Source: Cunninghamia lanceolata | Lineage: Eukaryota > Streptophyta > Pinopsida > Cupressales > Cupressaceae | Direction of reading: 5' to 3' | Assembly: GCA_027924645.1 (NCBI GenBank) | Contig: BSBN01000297.1 | Location: 4,836,001 to 4,900,000, forward strand | DNA length: 64,000 nucleotides | In this document: piece after piece, positions 36,046 to 47,319 of the stretch | Position numbering within the stretch: the first letter of the stretch is position 1 | How the letters are laid out: each line of letters starts with the position of its first letter | The notes under the pieces: generated by a model | The model's input: the letters and a program-made list of their open reading frames with translations, nothing else | What the model was told of the DNA's origin: nothing | Database searches by the model: none | Position numbers and translations under genes: made by a program

Positions 36046-36987
36046 CAGGCAGAGAGAAGAAGAGAAGGGAGAGCAAAAAATAGAACGAAAGATCCGGGAA
36101 GAAAGACGGAGCTGCGAAGAACAGATTGAGGACATTGCAGCGTATATAGGTTCTTTCAATTGTGTTAATGTTATTTTCTCATTCTGCATTAGTGGATATC
36201 CCTTGAAACGTTTATATTCTTTTTCATTCCTCTGGTTGCACCATGAACTTTAGTTTTTGCCCTCCAATCAATAGTGGGGTTTTAATATGTTGATCATCTT
36301 AATTGTTCGTTTGCTAAATATATAATAACATTGCTTTTTCTTGAAAGTTTACTAGCCTTTCAACCTATCCAGTCTTGTTTTTCTCCAGATAGGACGATAC
36401 GGCTTTACACCTGCCAAGAGCATTGCTTGAAGGCTACTCGTGTCTTTATTCTTTACAAAGACCTGCATTCTTTTATCGGGAGTTATATCCTTGAGGTTCT
36501 TCTGTATATCAGTTCGGTGCTTTGTCTATGCCGTCGTAGGCATGTCTACCTAGGAACTTGTGCCTAGAGCCAACATTCTTGCCAATGTGTTTTCTGGTAG
36601 TTTCTATTGCACCATGACTATGCCTTCTCATTTGGCATTAAATCTGCCTTAAGCGTTTGTGTTGGGATTTAATAAAGTAATCCATTTAGTGCCTATCCTC
36701 CCAAACACATGCATTTTGTCTTATAGAATATGAACAAGATAGTTATCCTTCATGCTGCAAATTGCGCCAAAATAGGGTTAAATCCCATGCCAAAGAGCTT
36801 GCTGCTACAACAAAACAGGGGTAATGCAGGTTTTGACACCTGTCTGTGGAGGAATCCAACCCCTGCCATTGCTTTTGGTGCCTTGCCTGGACAAATTAGG
36901 CCACGGCTGCCGGTTTTAATGCCTTTTGTGGGTTGCAGATTGATCTTTGGTGGATTGGGGCCGATTTCTGGTTCAACGCACCCTTGC

Positions 36988-36989
<2 letters not shown>

Positions 36990-37035
<46 letters not shown>
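36990..37035 (+). repeat. 46-base poly(A) in the 5' LTR
   Basis: An uninterrupted run of 46 A. The same length is present in the 3' LTR. It might mark a retroposed 3' end inside the LTR. Poly-lysine frames across it are artefacts. Confidence 0.97.
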
Positions 37036-37036
<1 letters not shown>

Positions 37037-37210
37037 ACCTTACAAAGAAGTCTCCAGCCTTACAGAGAAGCCGCAAGCCTTGCAAAGGGACTGCGTGCCT
37101 CTGTGACAAGGCACGAGCTTCTGCAACAGTCTTCACGCCTCTATAAAGGGTTTTAGATGCCCTACAAAAAAATGCCTTCCCAGATATGTCAGCGCCCTGC
37201 AAAAGAAAAC
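37036..37210 (+). repeat. Degenerate 20-bp minisatellite in the 5' LTR
   Basis: Units such as GCCTTACAAAGAAGTCTCCA, GCCTTACAGAGAAGCCGCAA and GCCTTGCAAAGGGACTGCGT follow one another, then decay into GCCTCT- and GCCCT-led units, about eight in all. The same array is at 44,065-44,239. Confidence 0.75.
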
Positions 37211-37260
37211 ATCTCTACACACAAAAGTTTTTGTTGTGATTGGATAAGCAAAGAGTCTGA

Positions 37261-38020
37261 GTTGGTTGGAGATAATCAACAACCGATTTAGTGAAAGCAT
37301 TCCTCCGAAGATTGGATGGTCGATGAATTTCTAGATCTTAAATGTGAGCAACAATCAGTTGTCAAGGTCCATTCCAAATGAGCTTGTGAGCTTGACATTG
37401 ATGAGTACTCTCCAACTTGATGATAATTTTCTGTTAGGAGAAATTCCCAAGGGTTTAATATCACTCAAGAAGCTTTATGTTCTCAATTTTGGTACCAATC
37501 TTCTTACTAGTGAAATCCCTGCATCCGTGGGTGACTTGTAAGCATTGAACAGTCTTAATCTCTCAAGTAATTTGCTTTCTGGCTAAATTAGGACGCCTAT
37601 CATTAACTATTTTTAATGTATCTAGCAATAGCTTGTATGGCCCAATTCCTGTCACTCTAGACAATTCGGCTTAGAAAGGTGCTTTTCTCAGCAATCCAGG
37701 ATTATGTGGATGTCAGAATTTGATGCTAAGATTGTGTTCTTTAGATAAGATATCATCTCAACAATTGGCTACAATTTAGGTACTATCTATGATTTTAGCA
37801 GCCATGGCATTGGGCTCCATTTGTGTGTTGGTTCTATCTTAGGAAGGCAAGGGGCATGCCATCGTGGAAATTGACATCTTTCCAATTGCTAGAGCTGGAT
37901 AACTTGCACATCATCCACAACTTGTTGGAGGATAATGTTATTGGATTTGGAGGTGCTGGAAGAGTTTATAAGGTCATTCTATAGAGTGGAAAGTGGTAGA
38001 GGTGAAGAACATCTGAAACG
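37261..38020 (+). pseudogene. Captured LRR receptor kinase fragment, 5' LTR copy
   Basis: The sequence encodes the middle of an LRR receptor-like kinase of the CLAVATA1/HAESA style. Four to five LRRs come first (LNVSNNQLSRSIPNELVS, STLQLDDNFLLGEIPKGL, LNSLNLSSNLLSG), then the LRR cap (PIP, then GAFLSNPGLCG), a hydrophobic transmembrane run (ILAAMALGSICVLVL), the juxtamembrane SWKLTSFQLLELDNL-like run, and the kinase glycine loop VIGFGGAGRVYKV with a VVEVKN start of the VAVK lysine site. It is broken by frameshifts and stops, and stops short of the catalytic loop. It lies in the gag sense, inside the LTR, so both LTRs carry it. Confidence 0.92.
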
Positions 38021-39227
38021 TAAGCCAATCATGAGAAAATTTTAAGAGAAAAAGTGGACAAGAAAATAATTACGAAAGTATTTACCATTCTTTGAGCTAC
38101 GGTAATTATTATTATTATTAGAAGTATTAATAATCGGAGTACAATTCTTTTACCATTCAATTGAGTAGATAAATGCTTAAATAATGTTATCATAATTCAA
38201 TAGGAAATTAATTACTAGGGCAATTAGGGTTTTAAAAAGATGGTTATAAATCATAATGGTAATTGTTAGATCGTTGAGATATTTATATTTCGAAGAGTAA
38301 TTAAACGAGATAATTAGTTGATACATTAATTTATCATTATTATTTCAAAGTAATCGTTGTAAATCCCAAACTATCTGGGGAGTGTATGAGTGAAAGTTAA
38401 TCGAAATGGTATAAACTTCGTGATGGAGAAAACCCCTAGATAAATGATCAAGTGAAAATATACTTTGTTAGTCGCTAAAATCAAGTATAGAATAAATATT
38501 ATAGTTAAGTCATTTAATTTATTTAAATCAAGTTATTGAATTTATAGGATTAAATTATTGGGCTTATTAAACTTATTATGAAGATGGAATAAATATTAGT
38601 GTTGATGATTTTAATTCAACTTAGTTTTGAATTTACTACATTCTTATGATGTTTGGGTTAGGAATAAGTATACAAATAATGTAATGGAAACTTGATTTAT
38701 AAGTATTGCATTAAATGGTGAGTCTAATTGCAAATTGTAAGTGGAATGTATATGAATGGTCAAGTGTTAGTTGTCGAGGGTTTATTCCAGAGGCATAGGT
38801 TGTTTGTGGTTGATTTCATGAGACGTGTTGGTAAGTGTTCGAGACCATGAAGTTATATGAGTATGTTGTCGCTTTTTGATAATGTGATTTGATGAATATT
38901 CGATGTCATGAATGCGTAATGAGAAGGTGATAATTCTCTTTAATTATCTTATATTGAGATTTGTGTTATGGAGAGGCATTGAGTACTTTTGTAGGAGTAA
39001 TGTTTATGTGTTGCTATGGACAAGGTTTTGTTAGTTGTCCTTGTGATGAAGATGATATGCAAGATGGATAATTCCTTGCGTTGTTATATACACATGTTGA
39101 TATGAGGATAATTGTGTGCAAGATGGTTAATGCCTTGCATGGATCATGTTTCATCGTTGACATGATGATGGTTATTGTGCTTGTTTAGAGGGGCTTTCTA
39201 GTTGCAGGTAGGGGAGTGGCTCTCAAT

Positions 39228-39550
39228 GGGGGCCGGAGCCCAAAGTGGCGTCCAGGACAACCCATGTGGGAGTTTGTTAATTCAGTGATAACCTAATTAA
39301 TGAATTAGGGGGTTGGGTAGCTAATCACACTAAACAAGATAAGTGGATGCCTCACTCATGGCTCAAGTGCTCGTTTAGGCTTGAGATGAGATGAGAAGGC
39401 CTGGAATGGCAAGATCGACTACCTTGTCTTCACGAAAGGTATGTTGATTCCGCATGAGCGTTGTATGGGGGCCGGGAGTCGGGAGAGGCTGCCAGGACAA
39501 CCCAAGATGGGGGCCGGGGCCTAGGAAGGCTTACCAGGACAACCCATGAC
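39228..39550 (+). repeat. GC-rich 41-bp repeat x 3 in the 5' LTR
   Basis: ATGGGGGCCGG, a variable middle, then CCAGGACAACCCA occurs at about 39,228, 39,467 and 39,508. The last two are adjacent. The patch is GC-rich in an AT-rich LTR. The same set is at 46,257-46,579. Confidence 0.85.
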
Positions 39551-40292
39551 AAGCCATGTGATGACACTCCTCCCTACTGCAGCCTAGCATTCCCTAGTTG
39601 TACTCTCCCCATTTGTTGTGCTTGCCTTTGGAAGTGTTGTTAAGTTGTTTGTGATATTGACTTGTGTTATTGGAGTTATGTGTTGTGTTGTTATTGCCAA
39701 GTATAGTATTGGCGTTTGGTCATTCTTTGTTCATATTTAGTCTTGTCTACCTGACTGTATGTTGTAGTGGGAACCTTATGTTAACTCCTAGCTCGGGGGG
39801 TGGACCTTAGGGTTCCACATGGTCGGGTGGAAGAGCTTTAATCCATTGGTTTTCTCCTTGCTTTTGTTCATGTGCGAGGATGTCGTATCTTGTGTATAAG
39901 CCGTCAGATCTTGTACCAGACATGAAGTAAGTGATTTGTATTCATGTACTTGTCTATGTATCAGTTGATTTATAATGTTTGTGTTAGAAGAAATTGTATC
40001 TTTGTATTAGATCCTAATGATTACTCATCTGATGTTATGCAAATGTTTATTGATTAAATGCAATAGTTAGAATGATCAATTAATGTTAGTAAATGATGTA
40101 TGATAGACTATGTTGTTCGAATTGTCAAGTAATGCTCCCATGAAATCTTAGAGTAACAAGTTGATAGTTTAATGATGTATGATGCTGTGTTAAATATTAC
40201 TTTGTTACTTTATTCTTTTAAAAAAAAAAATTATTCTGTTAAATTAGCATAGATGTGTTGTTATCTAAGGTGTTCATGCGGGGCGTTACATC

Positions 40293-40304
40293 TGGTATCA
40301 GAGC
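40293..40304 (+). other. TR-GAG primer binding site
   Basis: TGGTATCAGAGC, the initiator tRNA-Met site, two bases after the 5' LTR. Confidence 0.95.
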
Positions 40305-40441
40305 AGGGTTTCTAACACTGGGTAGTCTGGTTTTATATTAGCCCATTAAGCTACACTGGTTGCTTAAACTCTGAATAGTATATTCATTTGTAGTCCTCGC
40401 CTAGCAACCTGAAGTTGTTCTTGGGTATGTTGTCCAGAAGG

Positions 40442-41833
40442 ATGCCTAGGGTGCGAGGTTGAGGACGTGGACGAGGAAGGGGTCGTGGGAGAGGTGTTGA
40501 TAATAGCCCTCCTCCTAGTTCCCCTCATGTGAGTGCACAAGAAGGTGGGGGCGAGAATCAAGAGAATCAAGGTCAGCCGGAGGGTGCTCAACTACGCCAG
40601 CTACTTGAGGAGGTTCTTGCTCATCTTGGTCCTAGGCAGGAGATGGATCAACCTGAAGTAAGAGAAAGAGAACGATCTCCTAGAAGGAGAGAAATTTCAG
40701 CTGAACAAGAAGCTATTCTTGCAGGCCACATGAGAGACCTTATGAGAGCCCGTCCTCCTACCTTTGACGGATCTGGTAGTGGTATGGAAGCAGAGACATG
40801 GCTAATTGATCTGGAGAGGTGTTTTGCCATGCATCCTTATGGCAGCAACACTAAGGCAAGATGTGCCATCATGCATCTCAGGGGTTTCGCCTCTACGTGG
40901 TGGCGACTAGAGGAACAAAAGTTGCATCTAGATATTGCCACAGTGTCTTGGGAACTATTTTTAGATAGGTTCAGAGCTCGATTCTTATCAGACCACTGGA
41001 GGCAACGACGAGCGGATGAGTTCCATGAGTTGCGACAGATGACCATGACAGTGGAGCAGTACGAGCGCAGGTTTTATGAACTCAAGCAGTATGCAGGCAT
41101 TGGAAATGATGAGGCCATGCTAGTTCAGCATTTTATTAGAGGTTTGAATGCACGCATCAGTGGGGGAGTTCGTGTTTTCGAGCCGAAGACCATGGAGGTA
41201 GCAGTCGAGAAGGCTCGACTGGTGGAGGAGAATTTGACCATGGCCCTAGGGGGTCATACAGGCGTGCAAATTGGGAGTGCACCATCATCAGGCTTAGGTT
41301 CTCGAGATGGCCAACCTCAAGCAACGAGTTCATCTAGAGGTCATCATGCAACCGCTAAGGGTGATCAGCAGCGGCAACAGTATTCACAATCAAAACCAAA
41401 GAATAACCAACCTCTGCAAGGAGGTGGTTCTCAGTCGGGGAAAAATCGTAATTGGCTGCGGGCCAAGAATTATCATCCCAACCCACCAGTTCAGAATTCT
41501 CAGCCTGCGTTTAGTAGGGGAAGTTTTCACCAGTCTAATGCACCTTCAGGTGGTGGAGGTTTTGGCAGGGGAAAAGGATGTTTCTCTTGCGGCCAGCAGG
41601 GCCATATTGCTAGGCAGTGCCCACAAAAGAACACTGCAGGATTTAGCCAGAGGCCAACAATTTCAGAGCCAACAGTGGGTGATGCAGGGAGGTCTCATAG
41701 AGCATTTACAGCAGTTGATCACCGCCAGACAGAGCATCAGGGGACAGTCTTGGAGACCGCAGGTAGAGGACGAGCAGCTTTCTTTGGAGCTCGTGCGCGT
41801 TCTGCTTCTTTGGGGGCTAACCCTCATAAGTAG
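40442..41833 (+). CDS. gag: gag of the TR-GAG element
   Basis: Encodes the gypsy capsid protein that packages the RNA. The frame begins at ATG 40442 (MPRVRG) with an Arg/Gly-rich N-terminus, but codon 7 (40,460) is TGA; downstream the frame is open for over 430 codons. The only other early start is a GTG at 40,529 or ATG codons further in, for example MDQPEVRERE. The retrotransposon gag domain runs from about ARPPTFDGSG to EKARLVEENL, with FASTWWRLEE and FELKQYAGIG-like motifs. The zinc knuckle CFSCGQQGHIARQC is intact at about 41,579-41,620. The tail HRQTEHQGTVLETAGRGRA resembles the start of a chromovirus protease, where the pol deletion begins. A 181-codon frame at 41,307 overlaps it out of frame. 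Confidence 0.9.
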
Positions 41834-41943
41834 GGGTCTAATGGGATCCTAATAACGTGGCTTTAGTTGCCTTGGAAGATGCAACCTATATGTCAGAATT
41901 ATACCCATACTAGTTGCAGGCTTCCAGGAGTAAGCCTGATCTT
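41834..41943 (+). other. Remnant between gag and PPT
   Basis: About 110 bp with no open frame. It is all that remains where protease, RT and integrase would lie. Confidence 0.7.
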
Positions 41944-41955
41944 AGGGGGGGAGGA
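41944..41955 (+). other. TR-GAG polypurine tract
   Basis: AGGGGGGGAGGA directly before the 3' LTR. Confidence 0.93.
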
Positions 41956-43067
41956 TGTAGTGCCCCTCACCTTGTTTCCGTCAGACTGATAGTACTCCTA
42001 GTAGGATTAGATATTATGACATGGATTCCTTGTTATTTCCTTGAGTTGTTTATGGATCTATTTCTATGATGACGATTGATGATAGTAGATTATTGATATT
42101 TTATGTTTCATAGTTTGATGGACATGTTTGATATAATGGATTAATGTTATTTCTGAGTTTAATGTGATATTGAATCAGGGTTATGATGCTTTAACGATAA
42201 TTGTTATACTGGATCGTATTGTTATTGATTATTCTATGTTCTTGTAGACAATTGAATACTTTATTGTTGATGTAATAATGTGAACAGAACGGTGTTGCAT
42301 TACTCGTGTCCGAGTACCCTGCCACGCTGCAATTTCTGTTCACCGTGTGCATGACTTCATGTTTGTATATATATGTTTAACCTTGAGGTTTGCTGCAGGA
42401 TGCAGGTACCGGGCATCGACTCCACCTGAACTAGCAGGTCTGAGCGTGCCCTAGCCAATGGAATTGTTGATGGGAGTTAACATAGGGTTCCCCAGTCATC
42501 CGTTATCCTTGTAGAGGATAAGTCTTCAGTTTTGCGTCTTGTCATTGTTCTCAGTTTCGTTTGTTCCTTGGGTTGTCGCCTTGCTTTCCCTGCATGCTTG
42601 ATGGTTGAATAATCGCCTGATTTTGATTGGTTAATTGTAGTATACAAATAGATAAATTTGATTAATGTTTATTAAATAGATTATAAATAATCATTGGTTG
42701 TTATATAACAAATATATATTAATTAATAAATAAATAAATAAAATCATTAAAGGAGATAAATTAGTATAAAGTGGCATTATAATTGTGAAATTGTTCTATA
42801 ATCAAAACGAAAGTAAATAAATGATTTAATGAAATAAAATGTATTTATGAGTTGTTATATATATATTAATATCTATATGTAGTACTAAACTAAATAAAAT
42901 AAAAATTATAAGTTGTATTATATTAAATATATGTTATCTTTGAGTTAATAAAAGTATAGGAGATTTCATTGCAATGTTAATTAAAAAATAATAATTTTAA
43001 GTGTCGGCTATATTTTTCTTTGGCGGTTGGCATTGGGTCGGGTGTTTATGCCCTAGAGGGGGAATAC

Positions 43068-43074
43068 TATAAAA
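43068..43074 (+). promoter_or_regulatory. TATA box in the 3' LTR
   Basis: Same TATAAAA as at 36,039. If active in this LTR it would transcribe rightward through the second LRR kinase fragment into flanking DNA. Confidence 0.55.
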
Positions 43075-44016
43075 CAGGCAGAGAGAAGAAGAGAAGGGAG
43101 AGCAAAAAATAGAACGAAAGATCCGGGAAGAAAGACGGAGCTGCGAAGAACAGATTGAGGACATTGCAGCGTATATAGGTTCTTTCAATTGTGTTAATGT
43201 TATTTTCTCATTCTGCATTAGTGGATATCCCTTGAAACGTTTATATTCTTTTTCATTCCTCTGGTTGCACCATGAACTTTAGTTTTTGCCCTCCAATCAA
43301 TAGTGGGGTTTTAATATGTTGATCATCTTAATTGTTCGTTTGCTAAATATATAATAACATTGCTTTTTCTTGAAAGTTTACTAGCCTTTCAACCTATCCA
43401 GTCTTGTTTTTCTCCAGATAGGACGATACGGCTTTACACCTGCCAAGAGCATTGCTTGAAGGCTACTCGTGTCTTTATTCTTTACAAAGACCTGCATTCT
43501 TTTATCGGGAGTTATATCCTTGAGGTTCTTCTGTATATCAGTTCGGTGCTTTGTCTATGCCGTCGTAGGCATGTCTACCTAGGAACTTGTGCCTAGAGCC
43601 AACATTCTTGCCAATGTGTTTTCTGGTAGTTTCTATTGCACCATGACTATGCCTTCTCATTTGGCATTAAATCTGCCTTAAGCGTTTGTGTTGGGATTTA
43701 ATAAAGTAATCCATTTAGTGCCTATCCTCCCAAACACATGCATTTTGTCTTATAGAATATGAACAAGATAGTTATCCTTCATGCTGCAAATTGCGCCAAA
43801 ATAGGGTTAAATCCCATGCCAAAGAGCTTGCTGCTACAACAAAACAGGGGTAATGCAGGTTTTGACACCTGTCTGTGGAGGAATCCAACCCCTGCCATTG
43901 CTTTTGGTGCCTTGCCTGGACAAATTAGGCCACGGCTGCCGGTTTTAATGCCTTTTGTGGGTTGCAGATTGATCTTTGGTGGATTGGGGCCGATTTCTGG
44001 TTCAACGCACCCTTGC

Positions 44017-44018
<2 letters not shown>

Positions 44019-44064
<46 letters not shown>
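44019..44064 (+). repeat. 46-base poly(A) in the 3' LTR
   Basis: Same length as the run at 36,990-37,035. Confidence 0.97.
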
Positions 44065-44065
<1 letters not shown>

Positions 44066-44289
44066 ACCTTACAAAGAAGTCTCCAGCCTTACAGAGAAGC
44101 CGCAAGCCTTGCAAAGGGACTGCGTGCCTCTGTGACAAGGCACGAGCTTCTGCAACAGTCTTCACGCCTCTATAAAGGGTTTTAGATGCCCTACAAAAAA
44201 ATGCCTTCCCAGATATGTCAGCGCCCTGCAAAAGAAAACATCTCTACACACAAAAGTTTTTGTTGTGATTGGATAAGCAAAGAGTCTGA

Positions 44290-45049
44290 GTTGGTTGGAG
44301 ATAATCAACAACCGATTTAGTGAAAGCATTCCTCCGAAGATTGGATGGTCGATGAATTTCTAGATCTTAAATGTGAGCAACAATCAGTTGTCAAGGTCCA
44401 TTCCAAATGAGCTTGTGAGCTTGACATTGATGAGTACTCTCCAACTTGATGATAATTTTCTGTTAGGAGAAATTCCCAAGGGTTTAATATCACTCAAGAA
44501 GCTTTATGTTCTCAATTTTGGTACCAATCTTCTTACTAGTGAAATCCCTGCATCCGTGGGTGACTTGTAAGCATTGAACAGTCTTAATCTCTCAAGTAAT
44601 TTGCTTTCTGGCTAAATTAGGACGCCTATCATTAACTATTTTTAATGTATCTAGCAATAGCTTGTATGGCCCAATTCCTGTCACTCTAGACAATTCGGCT
44701 TAGAAAGGTGCTTTTCTCAGCAATCCAGGATTATGTGGATGTCAGAATTTGATGCTAAGATTGTGTTCTTTAGATAAGATATCATCTCAACAATTGGCTA
44801 CAATTTAGGTACTATCTATGATTTTAGCAGCCATGGCATTGGGCTCCATTTGTGTGTTGGTTCTATCTTAGGAAGGCAAGGGGCATGCCATCGTGGAAAT
44901 TGACATCTTTCCAATTGCTAGAGCTGGATAACTTGCACATCATCCACAACTTGTTGGAGGATAATGTTATTGGATTTGGAGGTGCTGGAAGAGTTTATAA
45001 GGTCATTCTATAGAGTGGAAAGTGGTAGAGGTGAAGAACATCTGAAACG
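44290..45049 (+). pseudogene. Captured LRR receptor kinase fragment, 3' LTR copy
   Basis: Second copy of the fragment at 37,261-38,020, with the same LRRs, cap, transmembrane run, glycine loop and same breaks. No difference was seen. Confidence 0.92.
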
Positions 45050-47319
45050 TAAGCCAATCATGAGAAAATTTTAAGAGAAAAAGTGGACAAGAAAATAATT
45101 ACGAAAGTATTTACCATTCTTTGAGCTACGGTAATTATTATTATTATTAGAAGTATTAATAATCGGAGTACAATTCTTTTACCATTCAATTGAGTAGATA
45201 AATGCTTAAATAATGTTATCATAATTCAATAGGAAATTAATTACTAGGGCAATTAGGGTTTTAAAAAGATGGTTATAAATCATAATGGTAATTGTTAGAT
45301 CGTTGAGATATTTATATTTCGAAGAGTAATTAAACGAGATAATTAGTTGATACATTAATTTATCATTATTATTTCAAAGTAATCGTTGTAAATCCCAAAC
45401 TATCTGGGGAGTGTATGAGTGAAAGTTAATCGAAATGGTATAAACTTCGTGATGGAGAAAACCCCTAGATAAATGATCAAGTGAAAATATACTTTGTTAG
45501 TCGCTAAAATCAAGTATAGAATAAATATTATAGTTAAGTCATTTAATTTATTTAAATCAAGTTATTGAATTTATAGGATTAAATTATTGGGCTTATTAAA
45601 CTTATTATGAAGATGGAATAAATATTAGTGTTGATGATTTTAATTCAACTTAGTTTTGAATTTACTACATTCTTATGATGTTTGGGTTAGGAATAAGTAT
45701 ACAAATAATGTAATGGAAACTTGATTTATAAGTATTGCATTAAATGGTGAGTCTAATTGCAAATTGTAAGTGGAATGTATATGAATGGTCAAGTGTTAGT
45801 TGTCGAGGGTTTATTCCAGAGGCATAGGTTGTTTGTGGTTGATTTCATGAGACGTGTTGGTAAGTGTTCGAGACCATGAAGTTATATGAGTATGTTGTCG
45901 CTTTTTGATAATGTGATTTGATGAATATTCGATGTCATGAATGCGTAATGAGAAGGTGATAATTCTCTTTAATTATCTTATATTGAGATTTGTGTTATGG
46001 AGAGGCATTGAGTACTTTTGTAGGAGTAATGTTTATGTGTTGCTATGGACAAGGTTTTGTTAGTTGTCCTTGTGATGAAGATGATATGCAAGATGGATAA
46101 TTCCTTGCGTTGTTATATACACATGTTGATATGAGGATAATTGTGTGCAAGATGGTTAATGCCTTGCATGGATCATGTTTCATCGTTGACATGATGATGG
46201 TTATTGTGCTTGTTTAGAGGGGCTTTCTAGTTGCAGGTAGGGGAGTGGCTCTCAATGGGGGCCGGAGCCCAAAGTGGCGTCCAGGACAACCCATGTGGGA
46301 GTTTGTTAATTCAGTGATAACCTAATTAATGAATTAGGGGGTTGGGTAGCTAATCACACTAAACAAGATAAGTGGATGCCTCACTCATGGCTCAAGTGCT
46401 CGTTTAGGCTTGAGATGAGATGAGAAGGCCTGGAATGGCAAGATCGACTACCTTGTCTTCACGAAAGGTATGTTGATTCCGCATGAGCGTTGTATGGGGG
46501 CCGGGAGTCGGGAGAGGCTGCCAGGACAACCCAAGATGGGGGCCGGGGCCTAGGAAGGCTTACCAGGACAACCCATGACAAGCCATGTGATGACACTCCT
46601 CCCTACTGCAGCCTAGCATTCCCTAGTTGTACTCTCCCCATTTGTTGTGCTTGCCTTTGGAAGTGTTGTTAAGTTGTTTGTGATATTGACTTGTGTTATT
46701 GGAGTTATGTGTTGTGTTGTTATTGCCAAGTATAGTATTGGCGTTTGGTCATTCTTTGTTCATATTTAGTCTTGTCTACCTGACTGTATGTTGTAGTGGG
46801 AACCTTATGTTAACTCCTAGCTCGGGGGGTGGACCTTAGGGTTCCACATGGTCGGGTGGAAGAGCTTTAATCCATTGGTTTTCTCCTTGCTTTTGTTCAT
46901 GTGCGAGGATGTCGTATCTTGTGTATAAGCCGTCAGATCTTGTACCAGACATGAAGTAAGTGATTTGTATTCATGTACTTGTCTATGTATCAGTTGATTT
47001 ATAATGTTTGTGTTAGAAGAAATTGTATCTTTGTATTAGATCCTAATGATTACTCATCTGATGTTATGCAAATGTTTATTGATTAAATGCAATAGTTAGA
47101 ATGATCAATTAATGTTAGTAAATGATGTATGATAGACTATGTTGTTCGAATTGTCAAGTAATGCTCCCATGAAATCTTAGAGTAACAAGTTGATAGTTTA
47201 ATGATGTATGATGCTGTGTTAAATATTACTTTGTTACTTTATTCTTTTAAAAAAAAAAATTATTCTGTTAAATTAGCATAGATGTGTTGTTATCTAAGGT
47301 GTTCATGCGGGGCGTTACA

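Larger units (their letters stand above)
34927..40290 (+). repeat. TR-GAG 5' LTR (5,364 bp)
   Basis: Contains, in order: a promoter-like region with TATA at 36,039, a 46-bp poly(A), a 20-bp-unit minisatellite, an LRR receptor kinase fragment, AT-rich DNA and a GC-rich 41-bp repeat (39,228-39,550). It ends GGGGCGTTACA two bases before the primer site. Confidence 0.97.
34927..47319 (+). mobile_element. TR-GAG type LTR retrotransposon with 5.36-kb LTRs
   Basis: A 12,393-bp element with direct repeats 34,927-40,290 and 41,956-47,319, each exactly 5,364 bp, with TGTAG/TTACA ends. The target duplication ATTGT is perfect (34,922-34,926 and 47,320-47,324). The 1,665-bp interior has a primer site, one gag gene and a polypurine tract but no protease, RT or integrase, so movement needs a helper element. 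This layout matches the described TR-GAG class of non-autonomous gypsy elements. On reading, I saw no difference between the LTRs, even in a 46-base A run, so the insertion is very young, or the assembly copied one LTR. Confidence 0.97.
41956..47319 (+). repeat. TR-GAG 3' LTR (5,364 bp)
   Basis: Same length and order of features as the 5' LTR, each shifted by 7,029 bases. The TATA box is at 43,068-43,074. The right end GGGGCGTTACA is followed by the target copy ATTGT. Confidence 0.97.

Noticed and set aside
36730..37202. Open frames with poly-Lys or poly-Phe runs, both LTR copies
   Set aside because: They cross the 46-base poly(A). The flanking residues match no family and the frames exist on both strands.
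40529..40531. GTG at 40,529 as the true gag start
   Set aside because: The frame is open upstream to an ATG at 40,442 with the expected RG-rich N-terminus, interrupted only by one TGA.
41307..41852. 181-codon plus-strand frame
   Set aside because: It overlaps gag out of frame, and the gag frame carries the zinc knuckle and capsid motifs.
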